A stretch of DNA of 64,000 nt from Diabrotica undecimpunctata (taxonomy: Eukaryota; Arthropoda; Insecta; Coleoptera; Chrysomelidae): positions 78,677,141-78,741,140 of the forward strand of contig NC_092806.1 in NCBI RefSeq assembly GCF_040954645.1. Reading direction: 5' to 3'. Under the pieces are notes generated by a model. It was not told the DNA's origin, did not search any database, and saw only the letters and a program-made list of their open reading frames with translations. The position numbers and the translations under genes are program-made. Positions 63,825 through 64,000 of this stretch are shown here, one piece after another; position 1 is the first letter of the stretch; every line of letters starts with the position of its first letter.

Positions 63825-64000
63825 AGGTACACTCGAAGAGTGGTGGGTATTTCGGTCAAAGTGGAGAAATAAAAGACAAAGAAGGTGGCTACTTCATCTA
63901 TTTATTGAAGACGTTTCGCTTTCTGTTTAGAAAGCATCATCAGTTCATCTAAAAAGAGCAATGTGAAAAAACCAAACATCCAAAGAGAAGTTAAAACATG
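63823..64000 (-). mobile_element. Penelope-like element terminus, runs off the window
   Basis: GAAGAGTGGTGGGT, TACTTCATCTATTTATTGAA and CATCATCAGTTCATCTAAAA match 49592-49720, the terminal segment of the Penelope-like element. Confidence 0.7.
63895..63955 (-). ncRNA. Minimal hammerhead ribozyme in Penelope-like terminus
   Basis: Minus strand: TGAA before CTGATGA (63937-63943), a single T, a 7-bp stem II (GCTTTCT/AGAAAGC, 4-nt loop), GAAA (63914-63917) and CGTC, then TTCA, which can pair with TGAA. ACGT around the cleavage triplet GTC is self-complementary, so stem III would form only in a dimer. The extra T before stem II departs from the consensus. Confidence 0.6.

Overview
The window is a piece of a large, repeat-choked insect nuclear genome. 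It is strongly AT-rich and full of long (TA)n tracts. It carries APE-type LINEs (RTE-like, Jockey, I-like, R1-like), an RLE-type LINE family, Penelope-like, Ty3/gypsy with env remnants, piggyBac, hAT, Helitron and foldback elements. A big-genome beetle such as a leaf beetle would fit this mixture, but nothing here proves the order. I see no rRNA, tRNA or CRISPR. The only good candidate for host coding sequence is one 111-bp exon on the minus strand at 53065-53175, bounded by consensus splice sites.

Layout. 1-6.5 kb: decayed copies of the RLE-type LINE family (CCHC knuckle plus an RPD..D endonuclease motif), TA tracts and a 1.4-kb unidentified insertion. 6.77-15.27 kb: one short inverted-repeat element, marked by a matching 12-bp flank, has been split by an RTE-like LINE relic, a second RTE-like LINE and a nearly full-length Jockey LINE. 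15.3-18.7 kb: R1-like and RLE fragments, a 1.6-kb foldback element and a perfect hairpin. 18.7-34.4 kb: a DUF4780-like fragment and two head-to-tail RLE copies, each interrupted by a Ty3/gypsy element. Element 1 (19727-26407, minus) looks intact and very young. Element 2 (27721-34157, plus) has broken pol and an internally deleted env. 34.4-38.4 kb: I-like LINE, palindromic MITE, RTE-like and hAT fragments. 38.5-42.5 kb: AGTGGGAAGG MITEs and a small Helitron. 42.7-48 kb: an LTR-element integrase split at TTAA by a 4.6-kb block holding two head-to-head piggyBac relics. 48.3-53 kb: LINE fragments, a Penelope-like element and a hammerhead-ribozyme motif. 53-57.2 kb: the host exon, then a hAT transposase split by an RTE-like LINE. 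57.2-59 kb: short repeats and MITEs. 59.2-63.75 kb: Ty3/gypsy element 3, lacking integrase. 63.8-64 kb: the end of another Penelope-like copy with a better preserved hammerhead core.

How it works together. The window records successive nested insertions. Several insertion events can be ordered by exact target-site duplications: CTGT and CACA for the two gypsy elements, a 12-bp duplication for the split MITE, another 12-bp duplication for the LINE inside hAT, and TTAA for the piggyBac block. Gypsy elements 1 and 2 both landed near the 3' end of RLE-family copies, and element 3 sits inside a (TA)n tract. TA tracts repeatedly abut element ends, which suggests that many began as LINE 3' tails or serve as insertion targets.
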